Shown in pieces: positions 37,308 through 47,045 of a DNA stretch of 64,000 nt (its first letter is position 1; each line of letters starts with the position of its first letter). A program made the position numbers and the translations under genes. The stretch comes from Roseiarcus sp963781895 (lineage in GTDB: Bacteria > Pseudomonadota > Alphaproteobacteria > Rhizobiales > Beijerinckiaceae). The stretch covers positions 17,868 through 81,867 of the forward strand of contig CAWAIM010000051.1 in the NCBI GenBank assembly GCA_963781895.1. The letters run 5' to 3'. A model generated the notes under the pieces. That model was not told where the DNA came from. It made no database searches and saw only the letters and a program-made list of their open reading frames with translations.

Positions 37308-39687
37308 ATGACGATGGCGGCTCCGTTGTCCTCGCAAACCGGCTCTCCCGCCCGATCGGCCAGCGTCGCCGACGTCGGCGCGCCGACGGGCCTGACCAGC
37401 GACGAGGCGCGCGGCCGGCTGCAGACGTTCGGCCCCAACGCCATGCCCGACGCGAGCGCGCACCCGCTTCGCATGGCGCTGGAAAAATTCTGGGCGCCCG
37501 TCCCGTGGATGCTCGAGGCGGCGATCGTGCTCGAATTGCTGCTCGGCAAATACGTCGAGGCCGCCATCATCGCCGCGCTGCTGGTGTTCAACGCCGCCCT
37601 TGGACTGTTCCAGGAGAGCCGCGCCCAGGCGACCCTTGCGGCGCTGAGGTCGCGGCTGGCGCTGAACGCGTCCGTCCGGCGCGACGGCGCGTGGAAGACC
37701 ATGCCCGCCGTCGAACTGGTTCCGGGCGATGTGGTGAAGCTCTCGCTCGGCGGCGTCGTCGCCGCGGACGTGCGTCTTGTCGCGGGCGAAGTCCTGCTCG
37801 ACCAGTCGATGCTGACTGGCGAATCCGTGCCGATCGAGGCCGGCGCGGGCGCGCAAACCTTCGCCGGGGCGTTGGTGCGGCGCGGCGAGGCGGTGGCGGA
37901 AGTCACGGCGACCGGAGCGCGCACCAAGTTCGGCCGCACCGCGGAACTCGTCCGCACCGCCCATGTCGTCAGCTCCCAGCAGAAGGCGGTGCTGCGCGTG
38001 GTGCGCAATCTCGCCGCCTTCAACGGCGTCGTGATCGTCCTGCTGGTGGCTTACGCCACTTTGCTCGAGATGCCGCTGGCGGAGATCATCCCTCTGGTCC
38101 TGACGGCGGTTCTCGCCTCGATCCCGGTCGCGCTGCCGGCCACCTTCACGCTGGCGTCGGCGCTCGGGGCGCAGGCGCTGGCGAAGCTCGGCGTCCTTCC
38201 GACCCGCCTTTCCGCCGTGGATGAAGCGGCGACCATCACCGTCCTGTGCGCCGACAAGACCGGCACCCTGACCCAGAACGAGCTGAGGGTGACCGACAGT
38301 TCGTCCGATGCCCGGCTTCGACGAGCCGCATGTGCTGGCGCTGGCCGCGCTGGCCAGCTCGGACGGCGGCCAGGATCCGGTGGACGGCGCCATCCGCTCC
38401 GCCGCCTCGGGCAAGGCGCTTTCCGACGCGCCGAAGTTGATCAAGTTCATTCCGTTCGACCCGGCGACGAAAATGTCCGAGGCGACGGTCCAGGATCTCG
38501 ACGGCGCGACCCAACGCATCGTGAAAGGCGCGTTCGCGGCGGTGACCCGTCTCGCCGAGCCCTCGTCGGCCGCGACGGCCGCGTGCGAGGAACTCGAGAA
38601 ACAGGGCTTCAGGGTGCTGGCGGTCGCGTCCGGGCCGCCGAACGCGATGACGCTCGCGGCGCTGATCGCGCTCAGCGACCCGCCGCGCGCGGATTCTTCG
38701 GCGCTGGTCGCCGAACTGCGCGAATTGGGCGTTCGCACCGTGATGGTGACGGGCGACGCTGCGGCGACGGCGGCCATCGTGGCGCGCGCGGTCGGGATCG
38801 ACGGCGCCGTCTGCCCGCCGGGGCCGATCCCCGACGCCGTCGGGCCGGAACAATTCGCGGTGTTCGCCGGCGTCCTGCCGGAGGACAAATTCAAGCTGGT
38901 CAAGGCGTTTCAGAACGGCGGCCACACCGTCGGCATGTGCGGCGACGGCGCCAACGACGCGCCGGCGCTGCGTCAGGCCCAGATGGGCATCGCGGTCTCG
39001 ACCGCCACGGATGTCGCCAAATCCGCCGCCGGCATGGTGCTCACCAAACCCGGCCTCGCCGGCGTCGTCGCCGCGGTCAAGGAAGGCCGGGTGACGTTCC
39101 AGCGCATCCTGACCTACACGGTCAACTCGGTCATCAAGAAGATCGTGACGGTGCTGTTCCTGATCGTCGGCCTGTTGATGACGGGGCAGGCGGTGCTGAC
39201 GCCGTTGCTGATGGTGATCGTGATGATCGCGGGCGATTTTCTCGCCATGTCGTTGACGACGGACAACGTGCGGCCGTCCCCGACGCCGAATGCGTGGCGG
39301 ATCGGCAGTCTGACGATGGCCGGCGCCGCCATGGGCGTCTGCCAGCTGGCCTTCTGCGCCGGCGTCCTGGCCGTCGGTCATTTCGCATTGAAACTGGGAA
39401 CCGGGCCGCTGAGAACTCTGGCCTTCGCGGCCCTGGTTTTCAGCAGTCAGGCGACGCTCTACGCCATTCGCGGACGGCGGCGTCTGTGGGGTCCTCGTCC
39501 GGGCCTGTGGGTGGTCGTGTCGTCCGTGGCCGATGTCGCGATCGCCTCGACCTTCGCCGTCGCCGGGATCTTCATGACGCCGTTGCCGGCCTGGATGATC
39601 GCCGCCGCCCTCGCCGCGGCGGCCGCCTTCGCGCTCGCCCTGGCCGCGGCGAAGGTTCCCGTGTTTGCTCGTCTGAGGATCGTCTAG
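37308..39687 (+). CDS. P-type H+-transporting ATPase (plasma-membrane type IIIA), one-base insertion
   Basis: About 792 residues after repair, normal for type IIIA proton pumps. Motifs in order: LTSDEARGRLQTFGPN (N-terminal cation ATPase domain), DQSMLTGESVPIEAG (actuator TGES), VALPATFTLASALGAQALA, CADKTGTLTQNEL with the phosphorylated Asp, FDPATKMSEA (the usual nucleotide-site KRTEA is altered here), VMVTGDAAATA, and MCGDGANDAPALRQAQMGI. The frame breaks at 38295: ACC-GAC-AGT should read ACC-ACA-GTT, and RPMPGFDEPHVLALAALA continues. It extrudes protons at ATP cost; type IIIA pumps are scattered in bacteria. Confidence 0.87.
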
Positions 39688-39815
39688 GGTCGGAGCGGAA
39701 CGAGCGTCGGGGAATGGTCGCGTCGCCGGGCGACGGATCGCGGCGGGCGCGCGACCGGGAGGCGGACCCGAATCGACCAGATCGGCTATCACTGAACGGA
39801 ACGGAACGCATTTCG

Positions 39816-42310
39816 ATGAAAACCAAGCGCCGAGACCCGAAATCCGCGACCAAGGCGAACAAGGAGCCCAAGCTCTCGCGCACCCATGCGCCCGCTGACC
39901 TTTCGCCGTTGGACTGGCAACGCGGCTTGCGCCGCCAGTTCGGCCGCGAACAGGCCTTCGGGCTTGAAAATCTCGAGCAGCGAGCCATTTTTCTCCGAGT
40001 TTCGGGTCAGCAATCCGGTTTCGAAATCGAGCTATCGGGTGGCGATCCGAGGCTTGGGGCCGGGCGGCAATTTCTGTTCGTGCCCCGATTACGCCACCAG
40101 CGAGTTGGGAACCTGCAAGCACATCGAATTCACGCTTTCCCGGCTGGAGACAAAGCGCGGCGCGAAGACGGCGTTCGCGCGCGGCTACCAGCCGGCGTTT
40201 TCCGAGCTGTATCTGCGCAACGACGGCAAACGGAGCGTGCATTTTCGCGCCGGAACGGATTGCCCGCCAGCGCTGAGGGAGGCCGCCGCCGGCCTGTTCG
40301 ACGCCGAACGCAACGGCCTGCTGCCCGACGAGCGGCTCGGCGAACTCGAACATTTCATGACCATGGCGTCTCAGTCCGGTCATGAGTTGCGGGCCTACGA
40401 CGACGCTCTCGAATTCGTCGCCGGACGGCGGGACGCCGACCGGCGCGTCGCAAAGCTCGCGCAGCTGTTCCCGCGCGGCGCCGCCGATCCCAAGCTGCTG
40501 ACGCTGCTGAAGGCGCCGCTCTACCCCTATCAGGCGGAGGGCGCGCTGTTCGCGGTGCGCGCCGGCCGGGCGCTGATCGGCGACGATATGGGTCTGGGCA
40601 AGACCATCCAGGCGATCGCCGCGACGGAAATTCTGGCGCGGCATTTCGGCGTCTCGAAAGTGCTGGTGATCTGCCCGACCTCGCTCAAATACCAGTGGCA
40701 AAGCGAGATCATGCGCTTCTCGGGGCGACAGGGCGAAAACGCGGCGCGCGTCATCAGCGGCGGTCGGGCGCGGCGGCAGAAAGACTACGCCCTGGACGAC
40801 TTCTGCAAGATCACGAACTACGAGAAGCTCAAGCCTGATCTCGACCTGATCGCCGCCTGGGCGCCCGAACTGGTGATCGTCGATGAGGCGCAACGGGTGA
40901 AAAACTGGAACACCATCGCGGCGCGCGCCCTCAAACGCATCGACAGCCCATACGCGATCGTGCTCACCGGGACGCCGCTGGAAAACAAGCTGGAAGAACT
41001 GATTTCCATTGTCCAGTTTGTCGATCAGCACCGGCTGGGGCCAACCTGGAAGCTGCTGCACGAGCATCAGGTCAAGGACGAAGCCGGGCGCGTCACCGGC
41101 TACGCCGGGCTGGACAAGATCGGCCAGACGCTGGCGCCGGTCATGATCCGCCGGCGCAAATCCGAGGTGCTGCGGCAACTGCCCAGCCGGACCGACCAGA
41201 ACCTGCTGGTGCCGATGACCGAGATGCAAATGCTCTATCATCAGGAAAACGCCGACGTGGTGGCGAAAATTGTCCAGCGCTGGCGCAAGACCAAATTCTT
41301 GTCCGACAAGGACCAGCGGCGGCTGACCTGCGCGCTGCAGAACATGCGCATGTCGTGCAACAGCACCTATCTGCTGGACCAGGAAACCGACCACGGCGTC
41401 AAGGCTGACGAATTGGCGGCGCTGTTCGAGGATTTGTTCGCCGAGCCCGACGCCAAGGCGGTGGTGTTTTCAGCAATGGACCCGGACCCATGACATTATC
41501 ATCCGCCGCCTCGAGGCGCGTGATCTCGGCTACGTCAGCTTCCACGGCGGCGTCCCGTCGGACAAACGCCCGGCGCTGGTCGAGCGGTTTCGCGACGACC
41601 CCGCCTGCCGGGTGTTCCTGTCCACCGATGCGGGCAGCACGGGCCTCAATCTGCAGCACGCTTCGACGCTCGTGAACATGGACCTGCCGTGGAACCCGGC
41701 GATCCTCGAACAGCGCATCGCCCGCATTCATCGCATGGGCCAGAAACGGCCGGTGCGGGTCATCAATTTCGTGGCGAAGGGGACCATCGAGGAGGGCATG
41801 CTTTCGGTGCTGGCCTTCAAACGCTCGTTGTCGGCGGGAATTCTCGACGGCGGCGCCGGCGAGATTTCGCTCGGCGGTTCGCGTCTCACCCGCTTCATGA
41901 AGGACGTGGAAAACGTCACCGGGCGCATGGGCGACGGCGAGGCCGTGACCCCGGCCGAGGAGGTGACCAATATCGTCGCCGCCGATGAGGCGGAACCCGG
42001 CGAACACGCACATGCGGATATGAGCGACGGCGCTGGCGAGATGGCGGTCGCACAGTCGGATCGGGCTGGAGAAACATCGCGCGACGCGGGTCCCGATCCG
42101 TGGCGGGCCCTGGTGCAGGTCGGCGCGCGCTTTGTCGCCGCTCTCGCCGCCGCCAACGATCCCAGCGCTCCGGCGCATCCGTGGATCGAGCGGGATCCCG
42201 CCACCGGCGCGAAAAACCTCAAAATGCCGCTGCCGCCGCCGGAGATGGCGAGACAACTCGCCAATGCGCTTTCGGCGCTCGCCGACGGCTTGCGCGGCAA
42301 TATTGCGTGA
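39816..42310 (+). CDS. SNF2-family helicase/ATPase with N-terminal SWIM zinc finger, two one-base insertions
   Basis: About 830 residues after repair of two frame breaks (39976 and 41472). The N-terminus is Lys-rich; FCSCPDYATSELGTCKHIEF is a SWIM zinc finger (CxC-xn-CxH). The helicase core has IGDDMGLGKTIQAIAATEIL (motif I), LVIVDEAQRVKN (motif II, DEAQ), VLTGTPLENKLEEL (III), then after the second break GYVSFHGGVPSDKRP, LSTDAGSTGLNLQHAS and IARIHRMGQKRPV (V, VI). SWIM-SNF2 proteins remodel protein-DNA complexes or act as RapA-like translocases. The C-terminal 150 residues are acidic and then Pro-rich. The gene starts 128 bp after the P-type ATPase gene. Confidence 0.85.
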
Positions 42311-42482
42311 TGGACAGCGGCGGCTGAATGCGAGAAAGCCTCCACGCTTGCTCTCACGCGTCGCTTTCATCCTGCGGGCTATCGAAGAACGACGGCGCCG
42401 CCAACGGGCGCCGGCGCCCGCCTGACCCCTTTGCCGAGTTTGTCATGTGCGACCCGGCCCTGGAAAGAATCCGGAATATCTC

Positions 42483-42511
42483 TTTCTGAAAAAGAGAATT
42501 CGTGCTATGCT
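42483..42511 (+). promoter_or_regulatory. sigma-70-like promoter of the first HTH paralogue
   Basis: TTTCTG (42483-42488) and TATGCT (42506-42511) are separated by exactly 17 bp, in an AT-rich patch unlike the surrounding GC-rich DNA. The predicted transcript start near 42518 leaves a short leader with GGAGA ahead of the TTG start. Confidence 0.5.
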
Positions 42512-42537
42512 GCACGCTTTCAGCCGGAGACCCGCAC

Positions 42538-43119
42538 TTGACCGCTTCGCCGCCGCCCTCGCCGCCCCCGCCTCGCCGCCTGCTGTCGCCCGCCGCCCGG
42601 GCGATGCGCCTGCAGCGCATTTTCGCCCGCATGCAGGAGGGCGCGAGCTATCAGGAGATCGCGGCGGCGGAGGGCGTTTCGCGCGAAAGGCTCAGCCAGA
42701 TCGTCCGCCGGGCGACGTCGGGCCGAGACGAGGACGATCAGCCCAGCCACCGGCGGATGCAGATCGCCCGCCTGACGCCGGCGCTGCGCCTCGCCGCCGC
42801 CGGCGTCGCCAAGGGCGACGCCCGATCCATTCCCCTGCTGCTGCAGCTCGTCGACCGGCTCGACCGCTATTCCAATTCGCACAAATATTTCCGATCGCCG
42901 GCGCGCGAGGAAATCGCCGGCCTGCCGGGCGCGGGTTCGTCGCGGCGGGAGCGCAACGTCGCAAATCTCGTCGGCCTCGCCCGCGCGCCCGCGCGCAGGC
43001 CCGGCGCCGCCAAGGCGGCAGCGGAGGACAGCGACGACGCGCCCCCGCCCGACGCCGCCCCCGCGGACGCGCAACCCATTGAAAACGCTCAAAACGACGA
43101 TGGGCAGCTATTCCGCTAA
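42538..43119 (+). CDS. helix-turn-helix protein, paralogue 1 of 2
   Basis: A 193-residue protein of unknown function. A Pro-rich start is followed by a recruited-type helix-turn-helix (MQEGASYQEIAAAEGVSRER, then LSQIVRRAT) and a helical block (MQIARLTPALRLAAAGVAKG, then IPLLLQLVDRLDRYSNSHKY), and an Ala/Pro-rich tail. The same two-module layout occurs in the protein at 60111-60594 (EIADREGVSERGM, then LQAVDRVVKIVRELDRYHGF), so the two are paralogues. The TTG start is chosen because GGAGA lies 7 bp upstream and a promoter lies just beyond; an ATG at 42604 would lose the N-terminus. Confidence 0.65.
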   Translation: MTASPPPSPPPPRRLLSPAARAMRLQRIFARMQEGASYQEIAAAEGVSRERLSQIVRRATSGRDEDDQPSHRRMQIARLTPALRLAAAGVAKGDARSIPLLLQLVDRLDRYSNSHKYFRSPAREEIAGLPGAGSSRRERNVANLVGLARAPARRPGAAKAAAEDSDDAPPPDAAPADAQPIENAQNDDGQLFR

Positions 43120-43456
43120 GTTCACGCCGATGACGTCCCGGCGCCGCTCCGGCGCCGGTGCGGCGCCGCCAAGGCTCGGCGCCGGCGCCGCGCGGCGGCG
43201 GAATGGAGCATGGATCGTTTCGACGGAATCACCGCCGTCATCGCGACGCCGAGCGCAACGAGGCGAAGCGATCCGAGGCCGAAGGTCGGGAGACCGGCGC
43301 TCCCTGGCGCAGGATGCGATGGGTCGGAATCGCGTCAAGGTCTCGAATTGTTGAAATTGCTGGATGAATCGCCAGAGGCGGCGCCCGATTTTCCGCGTCC
43401 CGCTCCGGCGCCGCGTCGGATCGCCGCGCTTCGCCCGCGACGACGGCGCGGCCGGA
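43120..43456. other. intergenic region, 337 bp
   Basis: Between the converging HTH gene and rpsT. The sequence is GC-rich (GGCGCCGGTGCGGCGCC at 43151-43167 is self-complementary) and shows no gene. I see no DnaA boxes, although dnaA follows rpsT in many relatives. Confidence 0.4.
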
Positions 43457-43723
43457 TCAGCCGGCCAGGGCGTTGACGCGCTTGGTCAGGCGCGAGATTT
43501 TTCGCGAGGCGGCGTTCTTGTGGACGATGCCCTTCTGAGCGGCGCGGGCGAGGCGCGGCGCGGCTTCGCTCAGCGCCTCGACGGCGGCCTTGGCGTCCTT
43601 GGAGGCGAGCGCGTCCTCGACCTTGGCGACATAGGTGCGCATCTCGCTGCGGCGCGACTTGTTGACCGCGGTGCGGCGGATGGTCTGGCGGACGGCCTTC
43701 TGGGCCGACTTGGTGTTGGCCAT
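43457..43723 (-). CDS. rpsT: 30S ribosomal protein S20
   Basis: An 88-residue basic protein starting MANTKSAQKAVRQTIRRTAV, with NKSRRSEMRTYVAKVEDAL and AQKGIVHKNAASRKISRLTK, all standard S20 motifs. It binds 16S rRNA in the small subunit. In many alphaproteobacteria the order is enoyl-CoA hydratase, rpsT, dnaA; here the hydratase is present, a TSUP transporter is interposed and dnaA is absent downstream. Confidence 0.95.
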   Translation of the reverse strand: MANTKSAQKAVRQTIRRTAVNKSRRSEMRTYVAKVEDALASKDAKAAVEALSEAAPRLARAAQKGIVHKNAASRKISRLTKRVNALAG

Positions 43724-43868
43724 GAACTTCGGATTCCCTGTCGTGCGGCGCCGGGGCGCCGAGCCGCGCGTTGACTGAAACAAGTCGCGCGTCGGCTGAA
43801 AACGGAAAGGGCTGGGTCGCGACCCAGCCATTTGTGGCCGGGCTTATAGACTTTTCCCGCCGAACGCG

Positions 43869-44654
43869 TCAACCGCCGAACGCGAATTTCCAGCCGGCGG
43901 CAAGCAGGCCGCCGGGCGCGCTCATCAGCTTGAGCGCCATGGCGCAGCTGACGGCGACGATCAGCGGCCGCACCAGCCGCGCGCCCGCGCGCACCGCCGT
44001 TCTCGCCCCCAGGCGCGCGCCGAGGAACGCGCCGGCGCCCATCGCCAATCCGGCGGCGACGAAGATATGCCCCGACAGAGCGTAGATCATCAGCGAGCCG
44101 ATGTTGCTGCCGAAGTTGGCGAACCGCGCGCCGGCCATCGCGCGGATGAGGCCGAAGCCGGCCAGGACCACGAAGCCGATCATGTAGAACGACCCGGCGC
44201 CGGGGCCGAACACGCCGTCGTAAAAGCCGATCGCGGGCGCCAGCGTCGCGGCGTAGCCGGCGGGAGTGAGGCGCGCGTGACGCTGGGCCTCGCCCAGGCT
44301 GGGCGCGAAGGCGAAATAGAGCGCGACCGCCACCAGGACCAGCGGCAGCGCCTCGCTCAACAGGGCGCGCGGCGCGTAAGGCAGCGCCAGCGCGCCGAGG
44401 GCCGCGCCCGCGCCGGCGGCGAGCGCCGAAGGGGCCATGGTTTTCTCGATCTTTCCCGCGCGCCAGAACGCCAGCGTCGCCGAGCCCGAGCCGAAGGTGC
44501 TCGCGAGCTTGTTGGTCGCCACCGCCGCGACCGGGTCGAGCCCGGCCAGCGCCAGCGACGGCAGCGTCAGCAACCCGCCGCCCCCGGCGATGGCGTCGAC
44601 GAAACCGGCGCCGAAGCCGGTCAGCGCGAGCAGCGCCAGGGCGAGGGGGGACAT
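43869..44654 (-). CDS. TSUP-family membrane transporter (TauE/SafE-like)
   Basis: A 261-residue inner-membrane protein with about eight hydrophobic segments. The family repeats are visible as GFVDAIAGGGGLLTLPSLAL near the N-terminus and GFYDGVFGPGAGSFYMIGFV in the second half, with TNKLASTFGSGSATLAFW and FANFGSNIGSLMIYALSG. TSUP members move sulfite, sulfonates or other organic anions; the substrate here is unknown. It lies between the enoyl-CoA hydratase gene (35 bp upstream) and rpsT on the same strand. Confidence 0.88.
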   Translation of the reverse strand: MSPLALALLALTGFGAGFVDAIAGGGGLLTLPSLALAGLDPVAAVATNKLASTFGSGSATLAFWRAGKIEKTMAPSALAAGAGAALGALALPYAPRALLSEALPLVLVAVALYFAFAPSLGEAQRHARLTPAGYAATLAPAIGFYDGVFGPGAGSFYMIGFVVLAGFGLIRAMAGARFANFGSNIGSLMIYALSGHIFVAAGLAMGAGAFLGARLGARTAVRAGARLVRPLIVAVSCAMALKLMSAPGGLLAAGWKFAFGG

Positions 44655-44689
44655 CGGAAAATCCAGGCCAGGTCGGTTGTCCGCGAGGA

Positions 44690-45490
44690 TTATTCCGGCG
44701 GAAGCGGCGCGGTCGCGCCACGAAAGGCGAATTTCGCCGAGCGCTTCTCGGCGAAGGCCGCGCGCCCCTCGGCGAAATCCGGCCCGAGCGCCGCCGATTC
44801 CGCCAGCGCGCGAAAGGCCGGCGTCTCGACCCTCATGCCGGCGGCGATCGCGTCCACCGCGCGCTTGCCGCCCCGGATCGAGGCCTGGCTCAGTTCGGCG
44901 AGGCCTCGCGCGTAGCCGAGCACGGTCTCGTGCAAGGCGGCCTCGACCCTCCTGTCGATGAGGCCGATCGCGAGCGCCTCTTCGGTCTCGATCCGCCGTC
45001 CGGTGAACAACAGATCCTTGGCCCGCGACGGACCGACCAGCTCCACCAGGCGGCGCGTTTCCGCGTGGCCATAGACGAGCCCGAGCCTGGCGGGGGTGAT
45101 CGCCAGATAGGCGTCGGCGGCGCAGAAGCGGAGGTCGCAGGCCAGCGCCAGGCCGAGGCCGCCGCCGACCGCGTTGCCGCGCAAGACCGCGATCGTCGGC
45201 CGGTCGAGGTCGATCAGCGCCCTCAACCCGTCCTGGACGGCGTCGCCATAGTCGCGCGTCGACGCCGGGTCGCGATAGACATCGTCGAATTCGGAAATGT
45301 CGGCGCCGGCGCTGAAATGACCGCCCTCGCCCTCGACCAGCGCCACCAGCATGTCCGCGCGCGCCTCGATCGCGGCGCGGATCGCCGGCAGGGCGCGCCA
45401 CATCGCCCGAGAGATCGCATTGCGGCGCTCGGGGCGGTTGAGCACGATGCGGGCAAGGGGCGGTTCGAAGCGAAGGGAAATATCAGTCAT
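44690..45490 (-). CDS. enoyl-CoA hydratase/isomerase family protein
   Basis: A 266-residue crotonase. The oxyanion-hole motifs are FSAGADISEFDDVY and LRGNAVGGGLGLALACDLR, followed by ARLGLVYGHAETRRLVELVG in place of the usual PExxxG Glu region, so hydratase activity is less certain than CoA-thioester binding. Relatives of this gene sit beside rpsT in many Hyphomicrobiales genomes. It is divergent from the puuE fusion gene. Confidence 0.87.
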   Translation of the reverse strand: MTDISLRFEPPLARIVLNRPERRNAISRAMWRALPAIRAAIEARADMLVALVEGEGGHFSAGADISEFDDVYRDPASTRDYGDAVQDGLRALIDLDRPTIAVLRGNAVGGGLGLALACDLRFCAADAYLAITPARLGLVYGHAETRRLVELVGPSRAKDLLFTGRRIETEEALAIGLIDRRVEAALHETVLGYARGLAELSQASIRGGKRAVDAIAAGMRVETPAFRALAESAALGPDFAEGRAAFAEKRSAKFAFRGATAPLPPE

Positions 45491-45622
45491 GAAGGCTCTC
45501 TGATCCCCCCAAGGCGACGCCTTCGGCCCTTTTGGAGCATTCGGCGGGCTGGAGCAAACGCCGTTCCTGGCGTAGCGTCACGCCGACGGCGATTCAGACT
45601 GACGGGCGAGGGTTTGATGGCG

Positions 45623-47045
45623 ATGACGAAGCAGCGAAAACTACCCGCGCGATATGGTCGGCTATGGACGCACGCCGCCTTTCGCCGATTGGCCGGGCGA
45701 GGCGCGCGTCGCGGTGCAATTCGTCATCAACTACGAGGAGGGCGGCGAGAACAACATCCTGCACGGCGACGCCGCCTCGGAAGCCTTCCTGTCGGAGATC
45801 GTCGGCGCGGCCCCCTGGCCGGGCATGCGCCACATGAACATGGAGTCGATTTACGAATACGGCTCGCGCGCCGGTTTCTGGCGCCTGCATCGCATGTTCA
45901 CCGAACGCGCGATCCCGGTCACCGTCTACGCGGTCGCGACAGCGATGGCGCGCAACGTCGAGGCCGTCGCGGCGATGAACGAGGCCGGATGGGAAATCGC
46001 CACCCACGGCTACAAGTGGGTCGACTATCGCGACACGCCGCCCGAAGTCGAAGCGCGCCACATCGCCGAGGCGGTGCGGATCCATACGGAAATCGCCGGC
46101 GCCCGCCCGCTCGGCTTTTATCAGGGCCGCTCGTCGCTCAACACCATCCGGCTCGGCATGGAAGAGGGCGGCTTTCTCTATTGCGCCGATTCCTATGCCG
46201 ACGATCTGCCCTATTGGCTCGAGGGCCCGCGCGGGCCGCAGCTGATCACGCCCTACACGCTCGACTCCAACGACATGCGTTTCGCGACGCCGCAGGGCTT
46301 CAATTCGGGCGATCAGTTCTTCGCCTATCTCAAGGATTCGTTCGACACGCTCTACGCCGAAGGCGACGTCGCGCCAAAGATGCTGTCGATCGGCCTGCAT
46401 TGCCGCCTCGTCGGCCGTCCTGGCCGCGCGGCCTCATTGTCGCGCTTCATCGATTATGCGGCGAGCCACGATCGCGTCTGGACGCCGACCCGGCTCGACA
46501 TCGCCCGCCATTGGATCCGCAAGCACGCGCCCGACGGCGGATGGAAGCCCTCCCGGCTCACCCGTACGCTGTTCATCGAGCGATTTGGCGGCGTCTACGA
46601 ACATTCGCCGTGGATCGCGGCGGCGGCTTATGATTCCGGCCTGACGACCGAGGCGGACACGGCCGGCGGTCTGGCGCGAGCAATGGCCGACGCGGCGGCG
46701 AAGGCGACGGAGGAGCAGAAGCGCGCGCTGATCCTCGCCCACCCCGACCTTGCCGGCAAGTTGGCGCTCGCCAAGACGCTGACGGCGGAGTCGACGGGCG
46801 AGCAGGCGAGCGCAGGGCTGGACCAGCTGAGCCCCGAGGAACTGGCCAGGTTCACGCAGCTCAACGACGCCTATCGCGCCCGCTTCGGCTTCCCTTTCAT
46901 CATGGCCGTGAAGGGCAAGACCAAAGCCGACATTCTGGCCGCCTTCGAGCGTCGGCGCGCCAACGATGCGGACGCCGAAACCAGGACCGCGCTCGCGGAG
47001 ATCAATAATATCGCGGCGCTGCGGATCAAGGACATCCTGGCATGA
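45623..47045 (+). CDS. puuE: PuuE-type allantoinase fused to OHCU decarboxylase, one-base insertion
   Basis: About 473 residues. Residues 1-310 are a polysaccharide-deacetylase-fold allantoinase: YPRDMVGYGRTPPFADWPGE, VNYEEGG-like INYEEGGENNILHGD, WEIATHGYKWVDY and GLHCRLVGRPGRAA. The C-terminal 160 residues are 2-oxo-4-hydroxy-4-carboxy-5-ureidoimidazoline decarboxylase: EHSPWIAAAAYDSG, LILAHPDLAGKLALAKTLTAEST, FPFIMAVKGKTK. Together they convert OHCU to allantoin and open the ring to allantoate. The conserved NYPRD before the first in-frame ATG (45654) is recovered only if one A of the run 45637-45640 is removed, giving a start at 45623. It overlaps guanine deaminase by 4 bp. Confidence 0.87.

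Noticed and set aside
43120..43456. Possible replication origin next to rpsT
   Set aside because: No DnaA boxes, no AT-rich unwinding element and no dnaA nearby.
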